The notes under the pieces: model-generated
What the model was told of the DNA's origin: nothing
Databases searched by the model: none
What the model saw: only the letters and a program-made list of their open reading frames with translations
Translations under genes and position numbers: made by a program
In this document: positions 7,578 to 14,262 of the stretch, piece after piece
How positions within the stretch are numbered: the stretch's first letter is position 1
How the letters are laid out: the number at the start of each line of letters is the position of its first letter
Source of the DNA: Candidatus Beckwithbacteria bacterium
GTDB lineage: Bacteria; Patescibacteriota; Microgenomatia; UBA1400; UBA1449
Assembly (NCBI GenBank): GCA_012798485.1
Contig: JAAZND010000016.1
Span: 1-16,904, forward strand
Length of the DNA stretch: 16,904 bases
Direction: 5' to 3'

Positions 7578-8540
7578 TTAAATTAATTTTAATTTTTTTA
7601 AATCATAGTCAACCATTTTCTCAATCATCATCTCAAAATCCACTGCTCTTTTCCAGTTTAAAATTTTCTGTGCTTTACTTGAGTCACCATAATAATTTTT
7701 TGCTGGCTTTTCTCTATAAAATTGCTCGTCCCGAACTACATAATCTTTATAATCCAATCCAAGTTTTGCAAAAGCAATCTCACAAATTTGTCTGACGCTA
7801 TGAAGTTCTCCTGTGGCTAAAATATAATCATCTGCTTTTTCTTGTTGCAGTATGAGCCACATACCTTGAACATAATCTGGAGCATAACCCCAATCAGCAA
7901 CAGCATCAAGATTACCTAAGGCTAATTGTTTTTGCAAGCCTAATTTTATCTTGACCGCTCCAAGGCTAATTTTACGGGTGACAAATTCTTCGCCTCTTTT
8001 TTCTGATTCATGATTAAAAAGAATACCACAACAAGCAAAAATACCAAAATGTTTACGAAATAAACCTACATTTAAATGAGCCGCAAGCTTGGAAATGGCA
8101 TAAGGATCTTTAGGATTAAATTTTGTCTCTTCAGTCTGTTTTTCCTCTTCACTTTCACCAAACATTCTCGCGCTACTGGCTTGAAAAAAACGCGAATTTA
8201 AATGATTATCTCTTATAATTTCTAAAATTCTTACTACTCCCATCGCATTAATATCATAAGTCAAAATCGGTTTCTCCCAAGAAGTAGGGATAAAACTAAT
8301 CCCAGCCAAGTTGTAAATTTCGTCTGGTTCGTATTTTAAAATAATTTTTTCGAGAGAATTTTTGTCAAGCAAATCTCCTTCTACTAAAACTAAGTCATTT
8401 TCCAAATCGGCAATATTTTGTTTACCAATATCATTTTTAGCACTAACCATTCCCACTACTTGATAATTTTTAGCAAGCAAAAGTTCGGCTAAATATGAAC
8501 CATCTTGTCCTGTAATACCAGTAATAAACGCTGTTTTCAT
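7578..8540 (-). CDS. GMD-like SDR paralog lacking the catalytic Glu (possible GDP-4-keto-6-deoxymannose reductase or diverged dehydratase)
   Basis: A 320-residue paralog of the next gene. It keeps GITGQDGSYLAE (8-19), Tyr147 and Lys151 (YAISK), GILFNHES (172-179), the FVTRKIS block and LQQEKADDY (231-239). Three key places differ. SSSEMFG has become SSARMFG, so the catalytic Glu is Arg125. The RRSS cofactor motif is replaced (SAKN). The family RDWGY has become ADWGY (215-219). Without the Glu, the usual dehydration step is unlikely, whereas reductases of this superfamily need mainly Ser/Thr, Tyr and Lys. It may thus reduce the 4-keto product of the neighbouring dehydratase to a GDP-6-deoxyhexose such as GDP-rhamnose, or be a partner subunit. 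The reductase idea is inference. Nucleotide similarity to the neighbour suggests tandem duplication. Confidence 0.8.
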   Translation of the reverse strand: MKTAFITGITGQDGSYLAELLLAKNYQVVGMVSAKNDIGKQNIADLENDLVLVEGDLLDKNSLEKIILKYEPDEIYNLAGISFIPTSWEKPILTYDINAMGVVRILEIIRDNHLNSRFFQASSARMFGESEEEKQTEETKFNPKDPYAISKLAAHLNVGLFRKHFGIFACCGILFNHESEKRGEEFVTRKISLGAVKIKLGLQKQLALGNLDAVADWGYAPDYVQGMWLILQQEKADDYILATGELHSVRQICEIAFAKLGLDYKDYVVRDEQFYREKPAKNYYGDSSKAQKILNWKRAVDFEMMIEKMVDYDLKKLKLI

Positions 8541-8610
8541 AAATTAAGAATACTAAATGTAGAATAAAGAATATGGCAAATTCTGCTTTATACTTACTAC
8601 TTAATACTTA

Positions 8611-9900
8611 TTAAATCCTCCCTATTCCCACATAAACAAAACCAAACTGCTTCAAATCTTTGGGATTATAAAGATTCCGGCCGTCAACAAAAATATTACC
8701 TTTCATTAGCTGCTTAATTTTAACAAGGTCCATGTTTTTAAATTCATTCCAATCAGTAGCTAAAATTAGTATATCGCAGTCACGAATTGCTTCAAACTTA
8801 TCTTTGGCATAAATAATTTTATCGCCAAAAACTACTTTAGCTGTCTCTGTAGCAATCGGATCATAAGCAGTAATTTTAGCGCCTTTTTCTAAAAGCTCAT
8901 TCACCAATGGAATTGTCCTTGATTCTCTCATATCATCTGTATCTGGCTTAAAAGCCAAACCTAAAATAGTAATATTTTTATCAGCAAAATTACCAATAAT
9001 TTTTTCCGTTTTGGTTAAATAATAAGCAACTTGAGAATCGTTAATTTCACTTACTTCATCTAAAAGTTTAAAATCATAGCCAGCTTGTTTCGAGAGAAAA
9101 TAAAGACCTTTGATATCTTTAGGAAAGCACGAACCGCCAAAACCCAAACCAGGGGACAAAAATTTTTCACCAATTCGGTTATCCATTCCTATTCCCTGCA
9201 TGACGTCTAGAACATTTGCTCCCAACAAATCACAAATTCTAGCTATGGCATTGGCAAAAGAAATTTTGCAAGCTAAAAAAGAATTTGAGGCATATTTGAT
9301 CATTTGAGCCGAAATAATATCGGTGCATAATCTCTTTCCTGGTAAACCTTTATGGATTTCCAAAAGTGTATTTTGAGCTTTTTCGCTTTCTGTACCAATA
9401 ATAATTCTATCGGGATTAAAAGTATCAGATACAGCTGTTCCTTCACGCAGAAATTCCGGAGTCGAAGCAAATTCGTAAGAAACTTTTGTATTTTGATCCA
9501 TAATTTCTTTAAGTTTTAAATGAATCCCTGGCGGCACGGTACTTTTGAGAACTATTAATGAAGGATTTTGAAGATTTTTAGCAATCTGTTCTATTGCGCT
9601 GTAAACATATTTGAGTTCTACTTCTCCAGATTCAGCTTGAGGTGTCCCTACGCAAATAAAAATGATATCAGTTTTTTCCAGTGCTTGCCCATAATCTGTG
9701 GTAAATTGTAATTTTTGATTTTCTAAACCTTTTTGCAAAAGTTCTTCCAATCCCGGTTCGTAAATTGGAGATTTACCTTTTTTTAAATTCTCGACTCTTT
9801 TCGGATCGATATCAAGTCCCCAGATATTATGACCAAAATCAGCCAAAACTGCAGCGCTGACAATCCCGACATAACCTGTTCCTAAAACTGTAATATTCAT
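8611..9900 (-). CDS. UDP-glucose/GDP-mannose 6-dehydrogenase family enzyme (probably UDP-glucose dehydrogenase)
   Basis: The 429-residue protein oxidises the C6 hydroxyl of a nucleotide hexose in two NAD-dependent steps, giving a uronic acid. It has the Rossmann motif GTGYVG (7-12), D30 for NAD ribose, ICVGTP (82-87), KSTVPPG (119-125) and EFLREGTA (149-156). It also has Lys202 and Asn206 in KYASN, the catalytic Cys258 in GFGGSCFPKD, and LAFKPDTDDMRES in the C-terminal domain. Length and motif order match the UDP-glucose branch (Ugd/TuaD-type) better than GDP-mannose dehydrogenases such as AlgD, but substrate is not proved by sequence. It precedes the two GMD-type genes by 70 bp, so the products could feed the same polymer. 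The start is the only sensible ATG; no SD is visible. Confidence 0.9.
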   Translation of the reverse strand: MNITVLGTGYVGIVSAAVLADFGHNIWGLDIDPKRVENLKKGKSPIYEPGLEELLQKGLENQKLQFTTDYGQALEKTDIIFICVGTPQAESGEVELKYVYSAIEQIAKNLQNPSLIVLKSTVPPGIHLKLKEIMDQNTKVSYEFASTPEFLREGTAVSDTFNPDRIIIGTESEKAQNTLLEIHKGLPGKRLCTDIISAQMIKYASNSFLACKISFANAIARICDLLGANVLDVMQGIGMDNRIGEKFLSPGLGFGGSCFPKDIKGLYFLSKQAGYDFKLLDEVSEINDSQVAYYLTKTEKIIGNFADKNITILGLAFKPDTDDMRESRTIPLVNELLEKGAKITAYDPIATETAKVVFGDKIIYAKDKFEAIRDCDILILATDWNEFKNMDLVKIKQLMKGNIFVDGRNLYNPKDLKQFGFVYVGIGRI

Positions 9901-9998
9901 AAATAAAGCTAAAAAGTAAAAATTTACAGATTAGTAATTTTAAAAAAATTAATTACAGAGAAAATATAACATAATCAAATTAAATATAAAATCTAGGT

Positions 9999-11450
9999 TT
10001 ATTCATTTTTCTCTTTCGTAATCACATAATAACTATTATTTTTATCTAAAATTTTGATTGGTAAATTTTTCCCAAATAATTCTAAATCCTGTTTTTTGAT
10101 AATTAAAATTGGATTTGTTTCCTTTTCTAAAACATTTAAGCTTTTTTCCAATGAATTAAGATCAAAACCAAAAGAAACAATAAATCGATTAGAATAAAAA
10201 ACTGCTTCCGGCAAAAAAACATCATCAAGATAAATTTTATCACCGTATTTGGAAGCTTTGGAAGAAATATCCGCTTCATCATCAAAATAATTACTTTGTG
10301 GAATGACAAGATTAAAAGATTGATAAAGTTGATAAAAAGCAATCAAGGCGATCAAAGAAATATAGATAAAATTATAATAATTCAAAATAGTGTCATTGCG
10401 ATCTCGACATAGCGAGGGAAGCAATCTCAAAAAAATCTTTGTTAATTTTTTCCCAAACTCGTAAAGTAAAAATGAGCTTAAAAGAAATATTAGTGGATAA
10501 AATGGAATCAAATGCCAGACCTCAGTTTTAGCATTGATAAAAAAAGGTAAAGCAATTAAACCTATCCAGAGGCAGATAAAAATAAAATTCTTGTCTTTAA
10601 ATTTTTTAAAAAGTAAAACTATGGAAAGTAAAGAAGTAAAAAACACACTGTACCATTTACCTATGCCAGATCGCAGATATAAAAACTGTTTAGAAAAATC
10701 AAAAGAAAGATTAGTTCCTCCTCTTAAGCCAATTTCTAAAAAGTAATGTTTCAAAAAACCAGGACTTAAAGCAATATTGTAAAGATACCAGGGGGCAATA
10801 AGCAAAATAAAGCTTAATAAACTAAGGTAAATGATTATTTTATTTTGTTTAAATTTTAAAAAAAGAGGATAAGTTTGAAAAATTATTAAAACTAAAGCTG
10901 AAAAACCAACCAAGGTTTTGGCAAGAATAAGACAGGCAAAACTGACAAAAGTCCAAGGCAAAAACTTATTTTCTTTTGCTGCTAAAATTGCCAAATAAAT
11001 AGTCAATAGATAAAAAACTAAAAAAGGAATATCCAAATTACCTGAACGCGTGCGCAGGATAAACCAAAGACTGGAACAAAGCATCAAGCTTGCCGACAAA
11101 CCAACATACTTATTAAATAATTTCTTGCCAATGAGATAAATTAAAGTCACTGATAAAACCCCTGATAAAGCCGAAACCAAACGAGTGGAAAATTCTGAGA
11201 TACCAAATATTTTATAAGATAGAGCCATCAGCCAAATAATTAAAGGCGGATGATCATTAAAAAGTTTAGTATTATAAGTCAGTTTTAAAAAATCCGGTCT
11301 TTTTAGTAAATCTCTGGCAATGGAGCCATACCAAGCCTCATCAAAACTTTGCAAGGAATTAAAGCCTAAACGAAAAAAAGAAAGAAAAGTATAAAAAATT
11401 AAAATTAAAATAATCAGATAATTTTCTTTCAAGATTTTTTGCAAATTCAT
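9999..11450 (-). CDS. GT-C family membrane glycosyltransferase (GT39/ArnT-like) with repeat-derived insertion
   Basis: I place the start at the ATG at 11450 (MNLQKILKENY), giving 483 residues; an ATG at 11486 would overlap the divergent trmD and add an unlikely hydrophilic leader. The protein has about ten spans. The first loop has FDEAWYG with Asp37-Glu38, then NDHPPLIIW (65-73), the DE...HPPL signature of the PMT/ArnT fold that uses polyprenyl-phosphate sugar donors. Residues 342-354 (RLLPSLCRDRNDT) are encoded by a palindromic dispersed repeat at 10392-10428 that stays in frame, between hydrophobic segments. A TATAAA-like box lies 9 nt before the start. The gene is separated from the downstream dehydrogenase by 98 bp of AT-rich DNA. 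Confidence 0.87.
   Translation of the reverse strand: MNLQKILKENYLIILILIFYTFLSFFRLGFNSLQSFDEAWYGSIARDLLKRPDFLKLTYNTKLFNDHPPLIIWLMALSYKIFGISEFSTRLVSALSGVLSVTLIYLIGKKLFNKYVGLSASLMLCSSLWFILRTRSGNLDIPFLVFYLLTIYLAILAAKENKFLPWTFVSFACLILAKTLVGFSALVLIIFQTYPLFLKFKQNKIIIYLSLLSFILLIAPWYLYNIALSPGFLKHYFLEIGLRGGTNLSFDFSKQFLYLRSGIGKWYSVFFTSLLSIVLLFKKFKDKNFIFICLWIGLIALPFFINAKTEVWHLIPFYPLIFLLSSFLLYEFGKKLTKIFLRLLPSLCRDRNDTILNYYNFIYISLIALIAFYQLYQSFNLVIPQSNYFDDEADISSKASKYGDKIYLDDVFLPEAVFYSNRFIVSFGFDLNSLEKSLNVLEKETNPILIIKKQDLELFGKNLPIKILDKNNSYYVITKEKNE
10392..10428 (+). repeat. TCAT...ATCT palindromic repeat, copy B (in frame inside a coding region)
   Basis: The outer arms are ATTGC (10395-10399) and GCAAT (10421-10425). 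The inner arms are CTCG (10403-10406) and CGAG (10413-10416). The GTCATTGCGA...GCAATCTC frame matches a palindromic repeat type seen dispersed in many bacterial genomes. Here it is translated on the minus strand as part of the GT-C protein without breaking the reading frame. Confidence 0.8.
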
Positions 11451-11474
11451 AACTTTAATTTTATAAGATATAAT
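11446..11474 (+). promoter_or_regulatory. Promoter for trmD, apparently leaderless
   Basis: A perfect TATAAT at 11469-11474 lies 17 nt after TTCATA (11446-11451, 4 of 6 matches to the -35 consensus). The hexamer ends 6 nt before the trmD ATG at 11481, so the transcript would begin at the start codon. The -35 overlaps the start codon of the divergent GT-C gene. Confidence 0.6.
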
Positions 11475-11480
11475 AAACTC

Positions 11481-12176
11481 ATGCAAATTGATATTTTAAC
11501 TATTTTTCCAGAAATGTTTGAGAGTCCTTTCTCTGAGTCTATTTTGAAAAGAGCTCAGGATAAAAATCTGGTTCAGATCAAAATTCATAATCTCAGAGAC
11601 TGGACAACTGATAATCATCGTAGTGTGGATGATCGTCCTTTTGAGGGCGGGGCTGGCATGATTATGAGAGTTGATGTTGTCGATCGTGCTTTGCACGATC
11701 TTAAATCAAAAATTAAAAATGAAAAATTAGAAAGTAAGGTTATTTTACTTGACACTAAAGGCGAATTTTATACTCAACAAAAAGCTCAAATTTTGTCAGA
11801 AGAAAAACACCTGATTTTTATTGTGCCTCATTATGAAGGTATTGATTACAGAGTTCACAAATATTTAGCTGATGAAGCGATTTGTATTGGTCCGTATATT
11901 TTGACCGGAGGTGAACTGCCTACCATGGTTGTTGTGGATTCAATTGTCAGACTTTTACCAGGAGCAATTAATGAAGAATCACTAAGAGAAGAATCATTTC
12001 AAAACCAACAACCAACAACTGAAATACTATCCCCTAAAACCTATCCCCTAAAACCTAACATAGAATATCCTCAATACACCCGGCCTGCAGAATATAAAGG
12101 CTGGAAAGTCCCAGAGATTTTACTCTCCGGCAATCATAAAGAAATTGAAGAATGGAGAAGAGAAAATGAAAAATAA
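11481..12176 (+). CDS. trmD: tRNA (guanine-N1-)-methyltransferase
   Basis: TrmD uses S-adenosylmethionine to methylate G37 next to the anticodon, which prevents +1 frameshifting. The start at 11481 gives MQIDILTIFPEMF, the conserved N-terminus; the longer in-frame ATG at 11439 adds 14 residues unlike the family. The 231-residue protein has VDDRPFEGGAGM (49-60) and the trefoil-knot motifs HYEGID (117-122) and GPYILTGGELP (137-147). It also has the conserved Arg157 and, after a linker, YTRP (199-202) and LLSGNH (214-219). Two points are odd. The catalytic Asp of the EDSF motif (Asp169 in E. coli) reads as Glu171 (EESF). The linker after it has about 15 extra residues made from short tandem repeats. 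The C-terminal tail is shorter than in E. coli (255 aa). It overlaps the HD gene by 11 nt. Confidence 0.95.
   Translation: MQIDILTIFPEMFESPFSESILKRAQDKNLVQIKIHNLRDWTTDNHRSVDDRPFEGGAGMIMRVDVVDRALHDLKSKIKNEKLESKVILLDTKGEFYTQQKAQILSEEKHLIFIVPHYEGIDYRVHKYLADEAICIGPYILTGGELPTMVVVDSIVRLLPGAINEESLREESFQNQQPTTEILSPKTYPLKPNIEYPQYTRPAEYKGWKVPEILLSGNHKEIEEWRRENEK
12005..12055 (+). repeat. Short tandem repeats within trmD
   Basis: Two copies of the 7-mer CCAACAA (12005-12011, 12012-12018) are followed by two perfect copies of the 14-mer TATCCCCTAAAACC (12028-12041, 12042-12055). Because 14 is not a multiple of three the two copies are read in different frames (LSPKT then YPLKP). They encode the extra linker of TrmD. 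Confidence 0.85.
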
Positions 12177-12759
12177 ATATCTAGAAATACTAAATTTTCT
12201 AAATTTTTGTGAAAAACTTAAATCAACTTTAAGACATAATTGGATTACTGGAGGCAGACAAGAAAGCGTAGCTGAACATACATGGAGAATGGCTCTTCTT
12301 TTAATTCTGGTTAAAGAAGAATTCGAACTAAAAATCAATTTGGAAAAAGCCTTATTCATAGTCATTATTCATGATATCTCAGAGATCATCGATGGGGACA
12401 CTCCAGGATTTAGAAAAAATAAAGAGAATCGACAAAAAGAAGCTGAAAACCTGAAAAAAATTATCAGATTAATCCCTCAAAAATCTCAACCAAGCTTTAA
12501 AAATGCTTTTGAAGAATATGAAGAGCAAAAGACTATCGAAGCAAAAATAGTCAAAGTAATTGATAGATTGGAAACCCAATTACAACATTTAAATAGTGGC
12601 AATAAATATTGGATTGAAGAAGAATTAGACGAACATATGTTTAACTATCCAGATAAAGCTTTAGCCAACTTAAATAATAAAGACTTAAATACATTTTGGA
12701 AAACTCTTAAAACTGAACTGGAAAAAGAAGTTAAAAAAATGAATAGCAATAAAAATTAA
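12166..12759 (+). CDS. HD-domain phosphohydrolase (YfbR/HDDC2-like 5'-nucleotidase)
   Basis: The 197-residue protein has the HD metal-binding set: His38 in AEHTWR, His69-Asp70 in IIHDISE, and Asp133 in VIDRLE, with DGDTP at 76-80. AEHTWRMALL...HD-x-x-E-x-x-x-G-D is the pattern of the YfbR/HDDC2 group, which removes phosphate from deoxynucleoside monophosphates, so a nucleotide-pool role is likely but substrate is not certain. I chose the ATG at 12166 because GGAG lies upstream at 12154-12157 and the start overlaps the trmD stop by 11 nt, a coupled arrangement; a TTG at 12145 would give a longer but less likely form. The C-terminus is lysine-rich. Confidence 0.87.
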   Translation: MKNKYLEILNFLNFCEKLKSTLRHNWITGGRQESVAEHTWRMALLLILVKEEFELKINLEKALFIVIIHDISEIIDGDTPGFRKNKENRQKEAENLKKIIRLIPQKSQPSFKNAFEEYEEQKTIEAKIVKVIDRLETQLQHLNSGNKYWIEEELDEHMFNYPDKALANLNNKDLNTFWKTLKTELEKEVKKMNSNKN

Positions 12760-12783
12760 AAATCTTACACCTATTTCAAGCAC

Positions 12784-12814
12784 TTGCATTTTTTTGTTTC
12801 AAATCTGTTATAAT
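12784..12814 (+). promoter_or_regulatory. Extended -10 promoter for the RRM gene
   Basis: TGTTATAAT (12806-12814) is a perfect -10 with TGn extension. A weak -35 TTGCAT lies at 12784-12789, 19 nt before the hexamer. The transcript would start near 12821, giving a 5' leader of about 118 nt, unlike the near-leaderless promoters elsewhere in the window. Confidence 0.65.
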
Positions 12815-12919
12815 ATCTTTGTTATTTAAATTTTCGGGCAAAATCTCTTAACCTCTAGAAATCTTCTCTTGAGTTTTTCTCGCGGTTCAGTCAGAAATTC
12901 CCTTTACAAAAAATTTCAC

Positions 12920-12935
12920 AAGGAGGTGAATCACC
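12920..12935 (+). promoter_or_regulatory. Full-length SD with overlapping small hairpin
   Basis: AAGGAGGTGA (12920-12929) is an almost complete match to the 16S rRNA 3' end, 9 nt before the ATG. Its last bases GGTG (12925-12928) can pair with CACC (12932-12935) across a three-base loop, so the SD could be partly masked. This is the only strong SD in the window. Confidence 0.7.
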
Positions 12936-12938
12936 CAA

Positions 12939-13223
12939 ATGGCTACAAATCTTTATGTAGGTAACTTGCCATACAGTGTTAATAACGATCAGCTTAAAAG
13001 CACTTTTGCTCAGGCTGGTAATGTTGCTAGTGCTGTAGTGATCACAGATAAATTTTCTGGTAGATCAAAAGGTTTCGGCTTTGTAGAAATGGCTTCAGAA
13101 GATGAAGCCAAAGCTGCAATCGAAATGTTTAACGGCAAAGATTTCGAAGGTAGAAATCTTGTTGTTAACGAAGCTAGACCAAGAGAAGAAAGAAAAACTT
13201 TCAGACCAAGAAACGATAGATAG
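12939..13223 (+). CDS. Single-RRM RNA-binding protein
   Basis: A 94-residue protein made of one RNA recognition motif with a short basic tail. RNP2 is LYVGNLPY (5-12) and RNP1 is KGFGFVEM (44-51), including the aromatic residues that stack on RNA bases. The tail PREERKTFRPRNDR is Arg-rich and could add RNA affinity. Similar small RRM proteins in cyanobacteria and other bacteria bind single-stranded RNA and are often cold-responsive; the role here is not known. It is probably highly expressed: it has its own extended -10 promoter, a long leader, the best SD in the window and a strong terminator, and its GC content is a little higher than its neighbours. Confidence 0.95.
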   Translation: MATNLYVGNLPYSVNNDQLKSTFAQAGNVASAVVITDKFSGRSKGFGFVEMASEDEAKAAIEMFNGKDFEGRNLVVNEARPREERKTFRPRNDR

Positions 13224-13225
13224 TC

Positions 13226-13257
13226 ACTATGTCATTTCGAACATAGTTGAGAAATCT
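13226..13257 (+). repeat. TCAT...ATCT palindromic repeat, copy C
   Basis: GTCATTTCGA (13231-13240) and GAGAAATCT (13249-13257) give the outer stem ATTTC/GAAAT. An overlapping alternative stem is ACTATGT (13226-13232) with ACATAGT (13241-13247), 7 bp and perfect. It begins 2-8 bp after the stop of the RRM gene and lies just before the terminator. Confidence 0.65.
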
Positions 13258-13269
13258 TAAGTATCTTTT

Positions 13270-13296
13270 AAAAAACCCGCTTTATGCGGGTTTTTT
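13270..13296 (+). terminator. Bidirectional rho-independent terminator between rbp and rmlD-like genes
   Basis: The order is A6, CCCGC (13276-13280), loop TTTAT, GCGGG (13286-13290), T6 (13291-13296). It has a U-tract on both strands and sits between two convergent genes, so it can end both the RRM transcript and the rmlD-rmlB transcript. Confidence 0.93.
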
Positions 13297-13311
13297 GATG
13301 AGCTCACTTTA

Positions 13312-13345
13312 TCATTCTGTCCCGCATTTTACGGGATCAGAATCT
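13312..13345 (+). repeat. TCAT...ATCT palindromic repeat, copy D (supplies the rmlD stop codon)
   Basis: Arms ATTCTG (13314-13319) and CAGAAT (13338-13343) enclose TCCCG (13320-13324), loop CATTTTA, CGGGA (13332-13336), with a single unpaired T. The reverse-strand stop codon TGA of the rmlD-like gene (13337-13339) and its last two codons (Arg, Phe) lie inside the element. Confidence 0.78.
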
Positions 13346-14236
13346 ATTATAAACTTTACTTCTTAATGCCTTCAAAGCTTGTCTATGTCCAGGTATTTTA
13401 AAGCCCAAAATGTCTTCAGTTTCTTTGGTTGAAAGAACCATATATTTATAAGTATCAATAGCTTTTGTAGGATTAAGTTTAGCTTTTTTATCAAAAATTA
13501 CTTTGATTAAATTGCCAAATTCAAAAGGAGTAATTTGTTGACCAACCACATGTAAAATTACTCCTGATAAAATATCTTCGCTTTCGATAAGTTGTGCCAG
13601 TTTTAGACAGCTTCGAGAAATAAACTCGATTGGTGTAGGACAAATCTGTTGATCATCATACAAATTAACTTCTGGTCTTTCCTCCATCCAGGTCATTATT
13701 TTACGAGCCAAGCCCATTTTTGGATGAGAAAAATTACCATAAGGAAAAGCCAAGCGCATAATATTGACATGTTGTGTATCTCTTTTCTCCCAGACTAAAT
13801 TTTCAGCCTGAGCTTTTGTCTGGGAATAATAAGTTTCATCAGGACAAAGCTCATCGCTGGGTAAATATGGGCTTCTTTTTTTACCTCCGGAAAAAACAAA
13901 ATCAGTAGAAATATGCACCATAGGAATTTTTAAATCTTCACATGCTTTTAAGACATTCTTAGTTCCCTCAACATTTAATTTTTGGCATAATTCAATTTCT
14001 TTGTCTGATAAATTTTTGCCTGTGGCTGTAAAGGCAGCAAAGTGAAATAAGGCAGCTTTTTGTTTTTTGTCCAAATTTTTCTCAACTATTTTTTTGAAAC
14101 TTTCCAAATTAGTAATATCAGCGCTTTCTTTTTCTCCATGTAAATCAAGTCCAATAAACTTAATTCCTTTTTCTTGAACTAATTTTTTGAAGTCGCTGGC
14201 GACTAATCCTGATGAACCAGTGCAAAAAATCTGCAT
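13337..14236 (-). CDS. RmlD-like dTDP-4-dehydrorhamnose reductase / NAD-dependent epimerase family
   Basis: A 299-residue SDR protein with a variant nucleotide-binding motif GSSGLVA (7-13), STDFVFSG (110-117) and the catalytic YSQTK (Tyr137, Lys141). STD-x-V-F-x-G followed by Y-x-x-T-K is typical of the RmlD substrate-binding group, which reduces dTDP-4-keto sugars to dTDP-rhamnose. It is 132 bp downstream of rmlB in the same orientation, which supports a dTDP-deoxysugar role. rmlA and rmlC are not in the window, and the middle and C-terminal parts are not strict RmlD, so another keto-sugar reductase is possible. The stop codon is TGA and lies within a palindromic repeat, so the last residues may be repeat-derived. 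Confidence 0.8.
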   Translation of the reverse strand: MQIFCTGSSGLVASDFKKLVQEKGIKFIGLDLHGEKESADITNLESFKKIVEKNLDKKQKAALFHFAAFTATGKNLSDKEIELCQKLNVEGTKNVLKACEDLKIPMVHISTDFVFSGGKKRSPYLPSDELCPDETYYSQTKAQAENLVWEKRDTQHVNIMRLAFPYGNFSHPKMGLARKIMTWMEERPEVNLYDDQQICPTPIEFISRSCLKLAQLIESEDILSGVILHVVGQQITPFEFGNLIKVIFDKKAKLNPTKAIDTYKYMVLSTKETEDILGFKIPGHRQALKALRSKVYNRF

Positions 14237-14262
14237 AAAATTAAGTTAAAAATAAATAATTC

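Noticed and set aside
11439..11480. Upstream in-frame ATG extending TrmD by 14 residues
   Set aside because: The extension is unlike the family N-terminus, while the ATG at 11481 gives the conserved MQIDILTIFPEMF start and fits the -10 box spacing.
12005..12055. CRISPR-like or minisatellite array
   Set aside because: Only two copies of each short unit, no spacers, and the stretch is part of the trmD reading frame.
13337..13339. Alternative genetic code with TGA as glycine
   Set aside because: TGA ends the rmlD-like gene at a sensible length just before the shared terminator, and the other genes need no TGA readthrough.
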